This document shows, piece by piece, positions 34,857 through 47,139 of a stretch of 64,000 nucleotides of DNA (the first letter of the stretch is position 1; every line of letters starts with the position of its first letter). Origin of the DNA: Lamellibrachia columna (lineage: Eukaryota > Annelida > Polychaeta > Sabellida > Siboglinidae); assembly GCA_963662155.1 (NCBI GenBank), contig OY759266.1, positions 55,361,510 to 55,425,509 on the forward strand, read 5' to 3'. The notes beneath the pieces were generated by a model, which saw nothing but the letters and a program-made list of their open reading frames with translations, made no database searches and was not told the DNA's origin. The position numbers and the translations under genes were made by a program.

Positions 34857-35716
34857 ATCAACATTTACAAAACGATCTAGACAGATTAGTGAAATGGTCT
34901 GAGAAATGGCAGATGTTGTTCAATTTTGGGAAATGTAAATGCCTACATACAGGACATAGGTACTTGAATGTAAACTATAAAATGGGAGATACTATTCTGG
35001 GTACTACTGTAAAAGAAAAGGACTTAGGAGTTACAATAAGCGCTGATATGAAAGTTTCAGAGCAGTGTGGTATTGCAGCTTCAAAGGGTAATCAAATTCT
35101 TGGATTGATTAGAAGAAACATAACATACAAGGGAAAAAAGTTAATTATACCTCTTTATAAAGCAATGGTTAGACCTCATTTAGAATACTGTATACAAGCA
35201 TGGAGACCATATCGTAAGAAGGATATAGATACGCTTGAACGCATACAAAGGAGAGCAACTAAAATGATTCCAGAACTGAGAGACCTTAGTTATGAAGAAC
35301 GCCTGAAAGAATGTGGTTTAACAACTCTAGAGACAAGGAGGTTAAGAGGAGATCAGATTGAAGTTATTAAGATATTGAATGGGTATGAAAATATTGATAG
35401 AAATATGTTTTTCTCACTCAAGAAGGATAGCAGAACTAGAGGACATGAGGTAAAATTAGTAAAGGATCAATGTAGATTGGACATCAGGAAGCACTCGTTC
35501 TCACAGAGGACAATAAATGAATGGAACAAATTGTCTACAGATTGTGTCACTGCTAGCAGCGTGAATATGTTTAAAAACAAGGTTGACACATATCTCAGGA
35601 GGGCGGGCTATAAGTAGATGAACATTGTTGGACTCTCGATAAGCCAATGGCTTCCTTGTCCACTTGCCATCTGGGCCTTTGGCTTGGATGGCAAATCTTG
35701 TTAAATCTTGTTAAAT
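34857..35716 (+). mobile_element. 5'-truncated CR1-type LINE, plus strand
   Basis: This is a recent 860-bp insertion of the same family in the opposite orientation to the large copy. Coding sequence runs from about 34857 to 35617 (HLQNDLDRLVKWSEKWQMLF to LRRAGYK), followed by the 3' UTR and the tandem AAATCTTGTT tail ending at about 35716. The frame is open throughout. The in-frame ATG at 34790 is in flanking DNA and not a native start. Confidence 0.93.
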
Positions 35717-35961
35717 GTTCGAATGGTAAACAACCCTATTAACGCTCGCTGACTTCCCTGACAGAGTCCGAAACTAACTTACGCTAAAATACTGCCTCTG
35801 ACTAACAATTAACAAAACCTGTTCCCTATTATATGTCTATACTATGTTTATGTATAATATATATGCAATAGTAATACTTATTCTATTCGATATTCGACGC
35901 TTTTCTATCAATTCTCTTCACCAATTTCAAATCGCTTCTGCACCAAGCCAAGATCACGGAT

Positions 35962-36180
35962 GGTACCAAAGTGAAAGATTTCCATACAAATACATGTGAA
36001 ACATTTTCACGCCGAATTTAAGTGCCTCCTTTTCGATTTGTGCAAAACCCCTTATAGCCATGGCTTCTCGCACTTTGACTAAGGCGGAAAGGGGTTTTGC
36101 ACAAATCGAAAAGGAGGCACTTAAATTCGGCGTGAAAATATTTCACATGTATTTGTATGGAAATCTTTCACTTTGGTACC
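35962..36180. repeat. 92-bp near-perfect inverted repeat at the start of the gypsy piece
   Basis: 35962-36053 and 36089-36180 are reverse complements with one mismatch in 92, separated by 35 bases. The right arm is coding sequence of the Ty3/gypsy RNase H (AERGFAQIEKEALKFGVK). The left arm is the same sequence inverted, with no coding role. Both arms end in GGTACC. Confidence 0.97.
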
Positions 36181-37368
36181 GTACCACATACCTCTGTTGA
36201 CGTTATTCGGAGCAAAGACAGGAATTCCAACACTTGCTGCTGCCATAATGCAACGATAGAGTCTGACCCTGTCAGCGAATGACTACAGCATAGAATATCG
36301 CAAGTCGACTGATTATGCTATGTCAAGACTGCAAGATGCATCCTCTAAACTGGGTAATGACGTACATGACTTTCCGATAAACCTGATATCTTTTGCAGAC
36401 AAATTGCCTATGATAGGCAACCAGGAAGGATACTATCCTTTCTAAGGTAGTCGAATACACACAGAATGGATGGCCAAAGAAGGTTACAGACGACCTACCT
36501 TACTACAGGCGCAGAAATGAATTGTGTACAGATCAGGGTTGTCTGTTGTGGGGTATGCGTGTTATAATACCACCACGCTTTCGTGAACGAATGCTGAATG
36601 AACTTCACGACGAACATCACGGTATTGTCCGGATGAAAGGGTTGGCGAGATGCTACTTGTGGTGGCCAGGGCTAGATGCCGAAATCGAGGAAACCACAAG
36701 AGACTGCACGACATGTCAGTCGATGCGCAATATGCCGCCCGACACCATTGCATCCTTGGGTGTGGCCCACACGTGCCTGGCAGCGTGTTCATGTCGATTT
36801 TGCTAAGAAAGATAAACAAATGTATCTTGTGCTCATTGATTCGCACTCAAAGTGGATAGAAGTATTTCCAGTGACGTCCACTACTTCTACAAAGACAACT
36901 GAATGTCTGAGACCATGCTTCGTTACTTACGGGGTTCCGGAACAACTAGTCTCGGACAACGGACCACAGTTCACATCAGATTAATTCAGGAAGTTCGTGA
37001 ACACTAACGGTATCAAACATACGGTTGTTCCTGCATACGACCCTAGCTCGAATGGAGCAGCTGAGCGTTCAGTGCAGATACTGAAACGAAGTCTGGAAAA
37101 ACAGATGTTTGAGGGGGTATATGGTTCTCTGAATAAGAGGTTGTCACACTTTCTGCTACTCTACCGCAGTACCCCTCATTCCACTACTAGTAGAAGTCCC
37201 GCTGAATGTTTTTGAAACGTCAACTGAGGACAATGTTTTCCCTTCTGAAACCAGGGTTGGACCAAACCATAGAAAATAAACAGGAAGAGCAACGACACAG
37301 CATGACAAAACAACTTCCCGAGATACTCGTATCTTTCGTTGTGGGGATCGGATGGGAATTAAAATCCA
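36061..37368 (+). pseudogene. Ty3/gypsy RNase H end and integrase
   Basis: The piece starts inside RNase H (ASRTLTKAERGFAQIEKEAL) and continues, with several frame changes, to the connection region and integrase. The HHCC zinc-binding region lies at about 36609-36720 (LHDEHHGIVRMKGLARCYLW to CTTCQSMRN). The catalytic DDE residues are at VHVDF (about 36790), SDNGPQFTS (about 36955) and NGAAERSVQ (about 37060). A TAA at 36982 and a shift near 36745 interrupt it. Similarity stops at about 37368, where a TIR element begins, and resumes at 44893. K02A2.6-like. Confidence 0.93.
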
Positions 37369-37374
37369 GCAGGC

Positions 37375-37680
37375 ACACAACGTTGTGGCAACGTTGTAGC
37401 AACGTCAGGTATCGACGTTGTGATGACGTCGAATTATTGGTCGATATGATATCAACGTCGGATATCAACGTTGTTGCAACATCATGTGTCAACGTTGTTT
37501 TAACTTTAGACATCAACGTTTTTTTAACGTCAGGTATCAACGTTGTGATGACGTCGAATTATTGATCGATATGAAAGTTGAGTCGACGTCGAATATCAAC
37601 GTTGTTTCAACGTCATGTATCAACGTTGTTTCAACGTCAGGTAGCAATGTTGTAACAACGTTACAAACTGACTAGATTTC
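37375..37680. repeat. CAACGT-rich subterminal tandem repeat
   Basis: Degenerate units of the type TATCAACGTTGTTTCAACGT and GATGACGTCGAATTATTG are repeated over 300 bp. Open frames here are repeat artefacts. Similar sequences flank the other end of the TIR element. Confidence 0.9.
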
Positions 37681-38826
37681 AACGTCCTTAGTAACATTGA
37701 TTTTGTAATTGAAACGATGCTGACTGATCTGTCAGCATTGTTTCAACTTCAATGAAACAAAGACGCAAATATATCGGTCCTTTGTTTATTATTGATGATG
37801 TAACAGAAAATGCACTTTAGACTACTATATGTGTCTGATTAGGCAGTGTCGGTGGGTTGTTTGGTTGTGCTGGCTATTCTTCCACCTCCCTCACTCCTAT
37901 ATGGCGCATACTTCAGGGTGGCTGCAACAGCTGTGTTTACATCAGACTCGGAACATTAATTACTTCTCACTTAATTTGTTCCTTTAATCTCAAATAATGC
38001 CAGTCCCCTACACTACACACCACCACAATGCAACACTGTCTAAGTATGACTACTCTAAAATGGCTGAGAGATCAAGACACAATACCAAGTAGCCACGGCC
38101 CACGGAATTGGGCGCTTCCCGAAGTTAGGACACGCAACTATGATAGTATAAATGCAAGTATTGATAACGAATTAAATAACTGATATGCAGCGCAGAACAC
38201 TAAATGAAGATTTCACAGAACATATATATATATATATAAATATATTATATAATAATATATAATTTTGTGTTTCTATTCTGGTAAATTACTCGCAATAAAT
38301 AACCATAGTGACAGTACTGAGTACGGAACCTTCGGACTTCACCTAAGTATAAAACTAAGTCCAATTCAGTTCACGGCCTTCGAGTTTGGCGCCTAAAATT
38401 ACGATGTGCAAAGATCTACTTTCGTATGATTTGCGAACAAAAATAATTTGCATAATGCTCAAAATCAATGTATTGGATAATCAAAAATACAGCCAAAGAT
38501 TCACAAAGGAATTTCTAAAGATGTATCTTGTCTCACGGCGCGCCAATCGTTTATAAATTATAACTGTATAAAGAGGTCTTCGTCGACTTCGAATATGGCG
38601 GTATGAGGTAGACTCGCAGTAAAAACAATTTTAATAATGATAACTGTCAGTGAATATTGTAAACATATGGCGCTTACAATAAGAAGATTTTGTCATTGTT
38701 TGTTATTTTTTGTGAGAGTAACTATACACGGATCATACGAATTTTAGTTTCTTTTCATTTTATTTCGCTTGCATGATATGCGATATTTAATACAAGTAAT
38801 AAATTATAAGGGTACGGCGCACGTCA
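37681..38826. other. AT-rich interior of the TIR element, no gene recognised
   Basis: No coding motif was seen. A short (TA)n tract lies at 38221-38238. Confidence 0.5.
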
Positions 38827-38954
38827 GATATCAGTGCTCTGGCCTGCCCCGGTCCGAGCACTGATAAATTACCTCCCGCGAGTACGGGCCGTACTGCGGG
38901 AGGTAAGCGAGCTGTTGTCGGCAAGTGCGTGCCGAGCGCTGCCGCGCTGATATC
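38827..38954. other. GC-rich block with nested and competing stems
   Basis: Perfect stems: ATCAGTGCTC (38830) with GAGCACTGAT (to 38865), and TTACCTCCCGC (38869) with GCGGGAGGTAA (to 38906), the latter extended by AGTAC/GTACT. An outer pairing of GATATCAGTGC (38827) with GCGCTGATATC (to 38954) uses one G-T wobble and competes with the first stem. No known RNA family is recognised. Confidence 0.6.
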
Positions 38955-39105
38955 CGCCCTCGGGCCGATGACTGCGTTAAACCTAATTTGGTTGTTTGGC
39001 TAGTGAATCAAACAGGCAAAGTTGTGCGATCACAAATCCAGTCACTAGAAGCATGCTGTACGTTGCTGTTCAAATAAAGTTCGTAGTAACTTTCATCTTT
39101 AGTAT

Positions 39106-39290
39106 ACCCACCTAAATTCGACGTCTTAACCTCGTTAAACTTCGACGTTGTTACGTCGAAGGTTGATCGACGTTATATTGACGTTGCGTGTATGTTGTCC
39201 ACCAATGTACATTGCGTACCGACCTAAATTCGATGTCGCAACAACGTCAAACTGGTTGCGTAAAGCTGGTTGCGTACATTCAGTGGTATG
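39106..39290. repeat. internal copy of the GACGTTG-type subterminal sequence
   Basis: CCGACCTAAATTCGATGTCG and CTTCGACGTTGTTACGTCGA closely resemble 44748-44850 in the same orientation. It may mark the original short element before the LINE inserted. Confidence 0.8.
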
Positions 39291-40475
39291 TTATCGACGG
39301 TAAGTATTCCCATATGTTAACACATCTAACGCAGCATTAATTTGATATGATCAAGATACATGCGTGTTACATGCACTAACACAAGATACATGTGTGTTAC
39401 ATGCACTAACACAATGAATGCATAATCAAATACGTGATGTCACTGGATACAACTGTCTCAGATCTACACAATGCTAAGTGGATAGATTAGCCTTATATTT
39501 TACAATGATAAGTTCATAACATTTGGGTAAGTACATGGTACAGCGTACTGTATTGTGAGACTGATCTTAACCTAAAGTGTAACCATGGAAAACAATACAT
39601 TTGTAATACTAATACATTCCAAATGATTATTGGTTATTCATTAGTTCGCTACATACCTCATTGCGTCTAATATGGGACTCAGGTAGTCAGATGTTCATAG
39701 ATTGAGTTCTTTGTTCTATTCTGTGGAAGCTGCCATGTCATTGCTGTAGGACAGATCACTCGGCAGAACACTGTCTTCCTACTCGATTTTGATTACAAGT
39801 TTAGATGATTATAGTGTCAACTAGTAATACATGTCATTTAGGCTGATACACAGCCACGCGTTACATGAAACTATTATCATAATCAGTTAGATACACAGAC
39901 TCTTACTGCTAGGTAACATAAGCAAAACTATGTTGCTCAGCGTAGATGTTTCCCAAGGGTGTGAATCAACCGTCTCCTGTAACTAATACAGAGGCCACAG
40001 AATTTCCTTAGGGTGGGCCATTCACCATGACATGTGAAGTCCGAAACACAGTCTGTCTACACTAATGGGTTTCAGGGGTGCCCTGGTCAGTGGCTCTCGG
40101 TGACAGCGCTGAGTGATGTGCTCACTAGACTGAGAGTGAATCAGCTGTTGTGTTCACTGTCATTTACACTTACTGTCTTCTTCACCTGACGTCGGACGGA
40201 GCAGGCCGCGTTTCGTTGAGTTCCCGTGTCATGATGTTCTAGCTGTTGTTACAAATACGACGGAAAATAATGAAGTTATCTAATGGCATCGAACTTCAAA
40301 CGATCCGTACGATGAATCTGGTGAGACAAACATTCACAATACCCTAGGATGGGGGTGGATTCGCACACAATATATGGGTCTGTGAGATTCAGCTTGCTGC
40401 CATACTGAACGTCCATCTTGGACATGCCACATTTGACACACCTCTCAGACGTGTAACCTACGACAATAAGACATC
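39291..40475. other. no gene recognised
   Basis: Includes a short duplication of ACATGCACTAACACAAGATA near 39360-39410. The part nearest 40475 is probably LINE 5' UTR. Confidence 0.45.
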
Positions 40476-41147
40476 ATGCCGCCCAAGCATCGCCAAAAAA
40501 GCTCGTCAGAGTCTATTCGTTTTGAAGGTATTGACAATGAACTTCTAAAACTTACCTTTATTGAAATTCTGAGTGACAGTGATGTCATAAAACAATTTAA
40601 ACGAGCTCTGTTCCCGCAAGAGATTGCTGACAAAATAGACTACTTAGCAGCTCAGACTGAACAACTAAAACAAATTGTGAAAGAGAAGGACGAGAAAATC
40701 AAAGAACTTGAAAGTAGAGTCGTCTTCTCGGCCAACGACAGCATCGAGCAATATTCTAGAAGATCCAATTTGAGAATAGAAGGAATACCCGAAACTGTTG
40801 GTACTGGTGAAATTTAAAATGCAATCCTAGACATTGTCAATGATCATATGAAGTTAACTCCAGTCCTGCAGTCTCACGAGATTGAGCGAGCGCACAGAAT
40901 TGGCCGCTGTAAAACGGATGGCGGGCGACCACGCACTACAATTATTACACTAAATACCGAACGTCGGAGGGACGCTATATACAGGACTCGAATCAACCTA
41001 AAACAGCACAATACAGCCTCGGGTCTAAACCTTCGTTTATTTGTGAATGAAGACCCCACGAAGACTCGTTCTGAACTTCTGTATGAACTTCGAAAAATAA
41101 ATGGACTGATTTCTGACTGTTGGTCTTTCAATGGGAATATCTTGTGA
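40476..41147 (+). pseudogene. ORF1 of the jockey-like LINE (coiled coil plus RRM-like)
   Basis: It starts MPPKHRQKSSSESIRF. The coiled segment (IADKIDYLAAQTEQLKQIVK, then EKDEKIKELESRVV) is followed by EQYSRRSNLRIEGIPETVG. A TAA at 40815-40817 interrupts it, after which the same frame continues with EIERAHRIGRCK, TTIITLNTERRRDAIYRTRI and FVNEDPTKTRSELLYELRK. The layout matches L1-type ORF1 proteins that bind LINE RNA. Confidence 0.87.
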
Positions 41148-42025
41148 AAAGACACTCAGAGTGTTGTCTATCAAGTACGAAGTAAACAGGACGCATGTTT
41201 CAAGGTGCGCCGTGTTTGACGCCTGCATTACGTAACTCCTGCGGACATTCCTGAAACACTGCTGCGTCAAATAACGTAAGCATTGTCTGGCACTTGCACA
41301 CTTTCAAGTAGTGTGAACCTACGTATCCAGTTTCCATGGCACTATGACAGTATTATTATTATTTATTTATAAACAACAGTAATGTATTTGATTAATATAA
41401 CCTCTCCATGTTATACGGATAGATTATTTATTATAGAGTATCATTTTATTTTTCATACTAAATACAATTACAGTAATATATTTACTTATGTTGATGTGTA
41501 GTTGGTACAGGCCAAATCATGGTAGTAGGATATATTACTATTGTTTTTGTTTATACATTTTTTTTTCTATATCAAGACTATAACCAGCCTAAGCCTATGT
41601 GCACATATAATTTAATGGGCACATGCGATTGTTAATGATTGGCAGTCCTACCTCACGCATTTTTCTTTTTATTATATTTGTTATGTTCTTGCTAATCCCA
41701 AATAATAGCGTTCGTATCAGTATTTATATGTACTATTATAATATTCATACACAGGAAATTGTGGTGATTCGCAGCACAACATACATGCTGACTCTATATT
41801 GTATCTCAAATGTTATATGTATAATATATAGCAGACAATTGGTTTTAATTGCATATTTTTAACCAGAATTACGTATCCAAATAATGGATGATGATGAATC
41901 ATTTATTCATTTTCAAGGAGGTACTAACCGCAATTCTTTATTTAATATATTACAGTTAAATGAAACACTTGATGATTCAACCAATACGTTATTCCCCTTA
42001 TTATCATATTGATAATGTTAAGTTA
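41148..42025 (+). other. ORF1-ORF2 spacer of the LINE
   Basis: AT-rich, with no coding motif. Confidence 0.6.
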
Positions 42026-44290
42026 TGGCCGAAAGACACAACAAACGTTTTAATATACTTAGCACAAACGTATCATCAATTAATGCTAAACATAGTGAAA
42101 TAGAAGCCTTCCTGAAAGAACTTAACCTTAAATTTAGCTTAATATATTTTCAGGAATGTTAGCTTTCCGAGAATGATGATATGTGTCATTTACAACTTGA
42201 GGGATATGAGTGCATTAAACAAGGCAAAACATTTAGTAATAAAGGTGGACTGGTCATGTATTTAAGCAAAACATTTAACTACAAAGTAATGTTTTCTCTT
42301 AATCAGTTTGACAATTGGGAAGGTCAATTTATTAAAGTTACTGGTGGTGGGCTTTCTAAAGATATAATAATTGGTAACATTTACATGCCCTCAAGAGACC
42401 TTAACGAAAATTATAAACAGTTCCTTTTCGAATTCACACCTATCATTTCGTCATTTGACAGAACAAACTCAGATGTTATTATTCCAGGAAACTTCAATAT
42501 AAACCTTTTGAAAATAAACGAAAAAGAAGTATTCGCGGAATTTTTTAATACTTTAATATCATATAGCTTTTACCCTAAGAAAACGTTCACCAATTCCTTT
42601 ATTTATAACGAAAATATCATAGCAGATAAAACGGCAATTGCAAACACATTTAATTTATATTTTACCAACATTGGCCCAAATTTAGCCAACCAAATACAAA
42701 ATTCCACAAATAAAACTTTCAGATACTATCTTAATGGAAACCATGACAATGTATTTAATTTTCAACTTATTAATGAAGAAACAATATCTAAAACAATAGA
42801 TGAGATGCACACAAAAGTAAGTTGCGGATGTGACGGCATTTCTTCACGGCTTCTAAAGTTAATTAAACATGTTTTGACAAAATCTTTAACTTTAATCACA
42901 AACCAAATATTAACTACGGGTATCTTCCCCGACAAACTCGAAACTGCTAAAGTAATACCAATTTATAAAAAAGGGACGAAACCCTATTCTGCAACTACAG
43001 GCCAATATCAATCTTACCTGCAATTTCAAAAGTAATCGAAACAATTATTTACGACCAGCTAGATTCTTTCTTAAAAAGACACAAACTAATGTACGATAGT
43101 CAGTGTGGATTTAGAAAGGAACATTCTACGGAATTTGCCGCTCTTTAATTAATTGATAGGATATTGACACGTGTGGATAATAAGGAAATACCTATAAATA
43201 TTTACTTGGACCTGTCAAAAGCATTTGACACTTTGGATCACTCAATATTAATTGATAAGCTAGAGTTTTATGGCGTAAAAGGAGTAACTTTAGACCTATT
43301 CAAAAATTATTTAATAAATAGAAAACAGTACGAAGAATTTGAAGACGCCCAATCAGATATGTTTAATATCTCCACAGGCGTACCTCAAGGATCAATTCTA
43401 GGCCCTTTGTTATTTATAATTTACATAAATAACTTTGCCCAATCTAGTCCAAAATTCTACTTTATTATGTACGCCGATGACACGACACTTTCAAGTACCC
43501 TAGATTCTTTCGCACAATATAGCAAACATAAAAATCTAGAATTTTTAATCAACACAAAACTGGACAAAAATAATTAGTGGCTTAAATTAAAAAAATATCT
43601 CTAAATGTAAATAAATCCAAATATATGATCTTCAAAACGGCTAGAAGAAATAATATGATAAATCCACTAAATATAAAAAATAATACATATATCGATAGAG
43701 TAGATGAGTAAAATTTCCTAGGGATAAGTTTTAATGAATAATTAAACTGGCAAAGCCACATCAAAACAATTTCAAATAGGTGCTCCAGAATTATAGGTAT
43801 CCTAAATAAACTCAAACGATTGTTACCTCTTAATATAAAGATTATGTTGTATAACACTTTGATAACATCTAAACTATGGCTTAACGGCCTGGGGCTGTAG
43901 ATGTGATAGAATAAAAAAAAATCAAAAGAAAGCCATCCGAATTATATGTTTAAGCAAATATAATGCTCATACCGATCCACTGTTCAAAAGTCTTAATTTA
44001 CTAAAAGTAGAGCATATTCTAAAATTGCTGGAACTAAAATTATATCATACATTTTCAAACAATAAACTACCTGCCTACCTGCAAAACTTACCACTTGATC
44101 AAAACAATAGTGTTCACAACTTTACTACACGTGGTTAATATAATATACATACGATCAGGGTACACCACGAGTTTGCTAAACGAAGTCTCAGGTTGTTTGC
44201 CACATACCATAAATAATGCACCTGATTTATTAAAAGACAAGATCACCTCTCACAGTTTACATGGTTTCTAAAATGATATCAAACTTTATT
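42026..44290 (+). pseudogene. ORF2 of the jockey-like LINE: partial endonuclease and RT
   Basis: It begins MAERHNKRFNILSTNVSSIN. The endonuclease first half includes GNIYMPSRDLNENYKQFL and a GNFNINLL motif (GDFN-type, with D replaced by N). At about 42605 it jumps directly into the RT linker (ADKTAIANTFNLYFTNIGPN), so the SDHQ half of the nuclease is deleted. RT motifs follow: VSCGCDGISSRLLKLIKHVL, then after a shift near 42990 SKAFDTLDHSILIDKLEFYG, STGVPQGSILGPLLFIIYIN and YADDTTLSSTL (to 43577). The C-terminal part to 44290 is heavily broken. Confidence 0.9.
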
Positions 44291-44892
44291 ATCTGAATAC
44301 ATATATTGAACACTTTGCAATCCAAAATTGTTATATATGTCAACATGACTGACTATGTCTCCATTCCTCCTTGGTTAAAAATCACTCTATGTATATCCGG
44401 TTGTAGGAATATATTTGGTATTTGTAATATACATACATATGTATATTAATTTTGTTCACTCAGTAATTATGCATTACTATCTATAGGGATTTTTTATTTT
44501 ATTTCAATAACGGGTGAAATTAATCGACAGGGTGGCTCCTACGACAGCGATTAATTTTTAGTCTTAGTAGGAGTCTCCCGTCCCTTATATGACATTATCT
44601 TTTATTTTCAGACCGTACTCTATATTCTTACCACTTCGTTTTCTCATGTCGACATAGATGTAATATATAGTATAGATTTTGCGTTGAATACTGTGTTTTG
44701 TTGTCTTTGGCACGAATAAATATTTCCTGTTTCCTGTTACCGACCTACATTCGACGTCCAAACAACGTCAAACTTCGACGTCGGTACGACGGGGGTTGAT
44801 CGACGTTGCATATAATATTAAGTTGTCCGACGTCGATACTTTATTTCTACATATTTTCGACGTCGAAACGATGTTGGTGTGCCTGCTGGGAA

Positions 44893-45334
44893 GCTTCAGA
44901 AGTGGCAAGGAGAAATGGTTATGGGGTAGTGTCACTAAGGTGTGCGGACCTCGTACATATGTCATGAATGTGGCGGGAGCTTGTCGCCTCGTGCACGTCG
45001 ATCACATGGTCAGTGTAAATGCACGTTCAACAGACAATGTAACATTACCCGTCATTCCCAAACCATGGCTTAGACCACAAGGACTGATAATGCTCAAGCA
45101 CAGTCCGGTGGCGAAGTGTCGAATGCAGCGAATGCACAGTTAGACCAGCCGAGTATTTCCAAGGGAATCACAGTGTCTAATGAAACAACAGATGGAAAGA
45201 GGGATATATACAGTCTGGGGTTAGGGAAGGTGGCAGTACGTCCGGTTCCAGTGTCCCCTACCTCTCATTCAAGTTCTCCTGAGCGTAGATATCCCACAAG
45301 GCAGAGGAATCCTTCAAATCGCTTAAACTTGTAA
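44893..45334 (+). pseudogene. Ty3/gypsy integrase C-terminal end
   Basis: Coding resumes after the TIR insertion with SFRSGKEKWLWGSVTKVCGP and RLVHVDHMVSVN, the SH3-like C-terminal region of gypsy integrases. A frameshift near 45110 precedes the typical polyprotein tail (SSPERRYPTRQRNPSNRLNL, stop at 45334). It continues the gene interrupted at 37368. Confidence 0.88.
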
Positions 45335-45531
45335 AATGCGAGGCTGCGTGGCTAATTGAGGTAGCACGCTTATCTGCCGTGTTGATCAGTAGCTTGTGTC
45401 ACTGAGTGCTAGTTGTAGTTTATTGTCTACACCGTATTAACAGTAGAGACATTCACAATATGCATTATATTAGTGAAATGAAACAGAAACATTGTTACAT
45501 GATGCACAGAGAGTTGAGTAACATTTATGTT

Positions 45532-45544
45532 AGAAGGGAGGAGG
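45532..45544 (+). promoter_or_regulatory. polypurine tract of the gypsy element
   Basis: AGAAGGGAGGAGG stands directly before a TGTAGTG LTR start. In LTR retrotransposons this purine run primes plus-strand DNA synthesis. Confidence 0.75.
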
Positions 45545-45660
45545 TGTAGTGTATCAAGGCAACTCGATCGTAGCTCGTGAATATGTAATGATAGTGCATC
45601 ATCTTGAGTATGCGCACGAGGAACAAAATAAAGCTAGCATATGTTGCAGTGGATACTAGG
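45545..45660 (+). mobile_element. 3' LTR start of the gypsy element (end uncertain)
   Basis: It begins TGTAGTGTATCAAGGCAACT right after the polypurine tract and contains an AATAAA signal at about 45628. The 3' border is not clear; the given end is approximate. No matching 5' LTR is in the window. Confidence 0.6.
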
Positions 45661-45725
45661 TAGGTTTGATTTAAAAAACAAATTAATTTGAAATGAAACT
45701 AGTGTAGTATTATGTCGTAAACACG

Positions 45726-46024
<299 letters not shown>

Positions 46025-46145
46025 ACCAATGCTAGCTGCTGATTAGTCAGTCTATGTAACAAGCCATTTGATGCAATTCAAGTACTTTTATAAGAATAAC
46101 ACCTAATAAGTGCATAAGCTCCAAAATGACTCATTTTGATTGATG

Positions 46146-46210
46146 CTAAGTGTAATGGCATACACAAAATGTAATGGCATACACAAAATGTAATGGCATA
46201 CACAAAATGC
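46146..46210. repeat. 20-bp tandem repeat, three copies
   Basis: TGTAATGGCATACACAAAA is repeated three times with almost no variation. Confidence 0.9.
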
Positions 46211-46288
46211 ACATTATTTTCATAGCACATTCTTAAAGCAAAAGTAAAGGTAATATTTTGACTGTATAGACCTATTGCATCTAATCAA

Positions 46289-46552
46289 ACATGGCTTGCA
46301 TACCATCAATACCATCGTAGCTTGCATACTATCAATACCATCATGGCTTGCATACTATCAATACCATCATGGCTTGCATACCATCAATACCATCATGGCT
46401 TGCATACCATCAATACCATTATGGCTTGCATACCATCAATACCATCATGTTTTGCATACTATTAATACCACCATGGCTTGCGTACCATCAATACCATCAT
46501 ACCGTCCATACCACCATGGCTTGCATACCATCAATACCATCATGGTTTGACT
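46289..46552. repeat. 26-bp minisatellite, about 10 copies
   Basis: The unit is ATGGCTTGCATACCATCAAT plus ACCATC, with a degenerate copy near 46500. The open frames across it are artefacts. Confidence 0.95.
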
Positions 46553-47139
46553 ACAAATCTTTGGTGAAACGTTCAAGTCTCTTCTTTATCCTATACTGCT
46601 TCAGTCTATCGTGTTGTTTAATGTCGTCTTTATGATGGTCCAATTGTGTCGTATCTTTTGATTCTTTTTTTAAATGCTTCTATATCGGTCTTTCTTGTTG
46701 AAAGAAATGTTAGTGCAACAATTGAGCAGAAAAAAACAGTTGTTAGAGTTAATCAGTTGTACCTATTGTCCTCTTGTATGTGTTACCTTAATATCGTTTA
46801 ATTAGTCAAAACATCACTCAATGTAATCTTCCATTGTATATTTTAAGAGTAGCGCATTACAATTATGAAGTAGATGTATCACAAGAACCATCCAAGTGTC
46901 ATCAAACTTCACGGTGCAGCATTCTTATCACCTGTATCAATGCGAACTGTTAGTAAAAGAATTAATCACATACATTTTTCCACCAGTCCATGAAATAAAT
47001 GTATGTTTAATAGTAAAACGCTATCATGAAACTTTATTGGTTATGTTTTATTAACTTTAATAGATTATAGGTCCAAAATATTGCGTTTTGTTCATTTTAC
47101 AATAATATATCTTGTGCCTAGATAAGAGAAAAACTTCTG
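46553..47139. other. no gene recognised
   Basis: AT-rich DNA without supported features. Confidence 0.5.

Larger units (their letters stand above)
40476..44745 (+). mobile_element. jockey-like LINE, near full length, with internal deletion
   Basis: ORF1 is at 40476-41147 and ORF2 from about 42026 to 44290, with a 3' UTR ending in AATAAATATTTCCTGTTTCC at about 44745, where GACGTT-type host-element DNA resumes. It is a divergent relative of the minus-strand LINE at 23661-29010. The endonuclease lacks its second half. Stops and frameshifts show it is inactive. Confidence 0.9.
37369..44892. mobile_element. 7.5-kb TIR-bounded insertion in the gypsy integrase gene
   Basis: The left end CCAGCAGGCACACAACGTTG and the reverse complement of the right end, CCAGCAGGCACACCAACATC, form terminal inverted repeats exactly where the gypsy coding sequence is interrupted. 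Subterminal DNA on both sides is built of CAACGTC/GACGTTG-type repeats (37375-37680 and 44745-44885). The interior contains another block of the same repeats (39106-39290), a structured GC-rich patch (38827-38954) and an entire LINE (40476-44745). No transposase is visible, so it looks like a non-autonomous element enlarged by later insertions. Confidence 0.72.
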
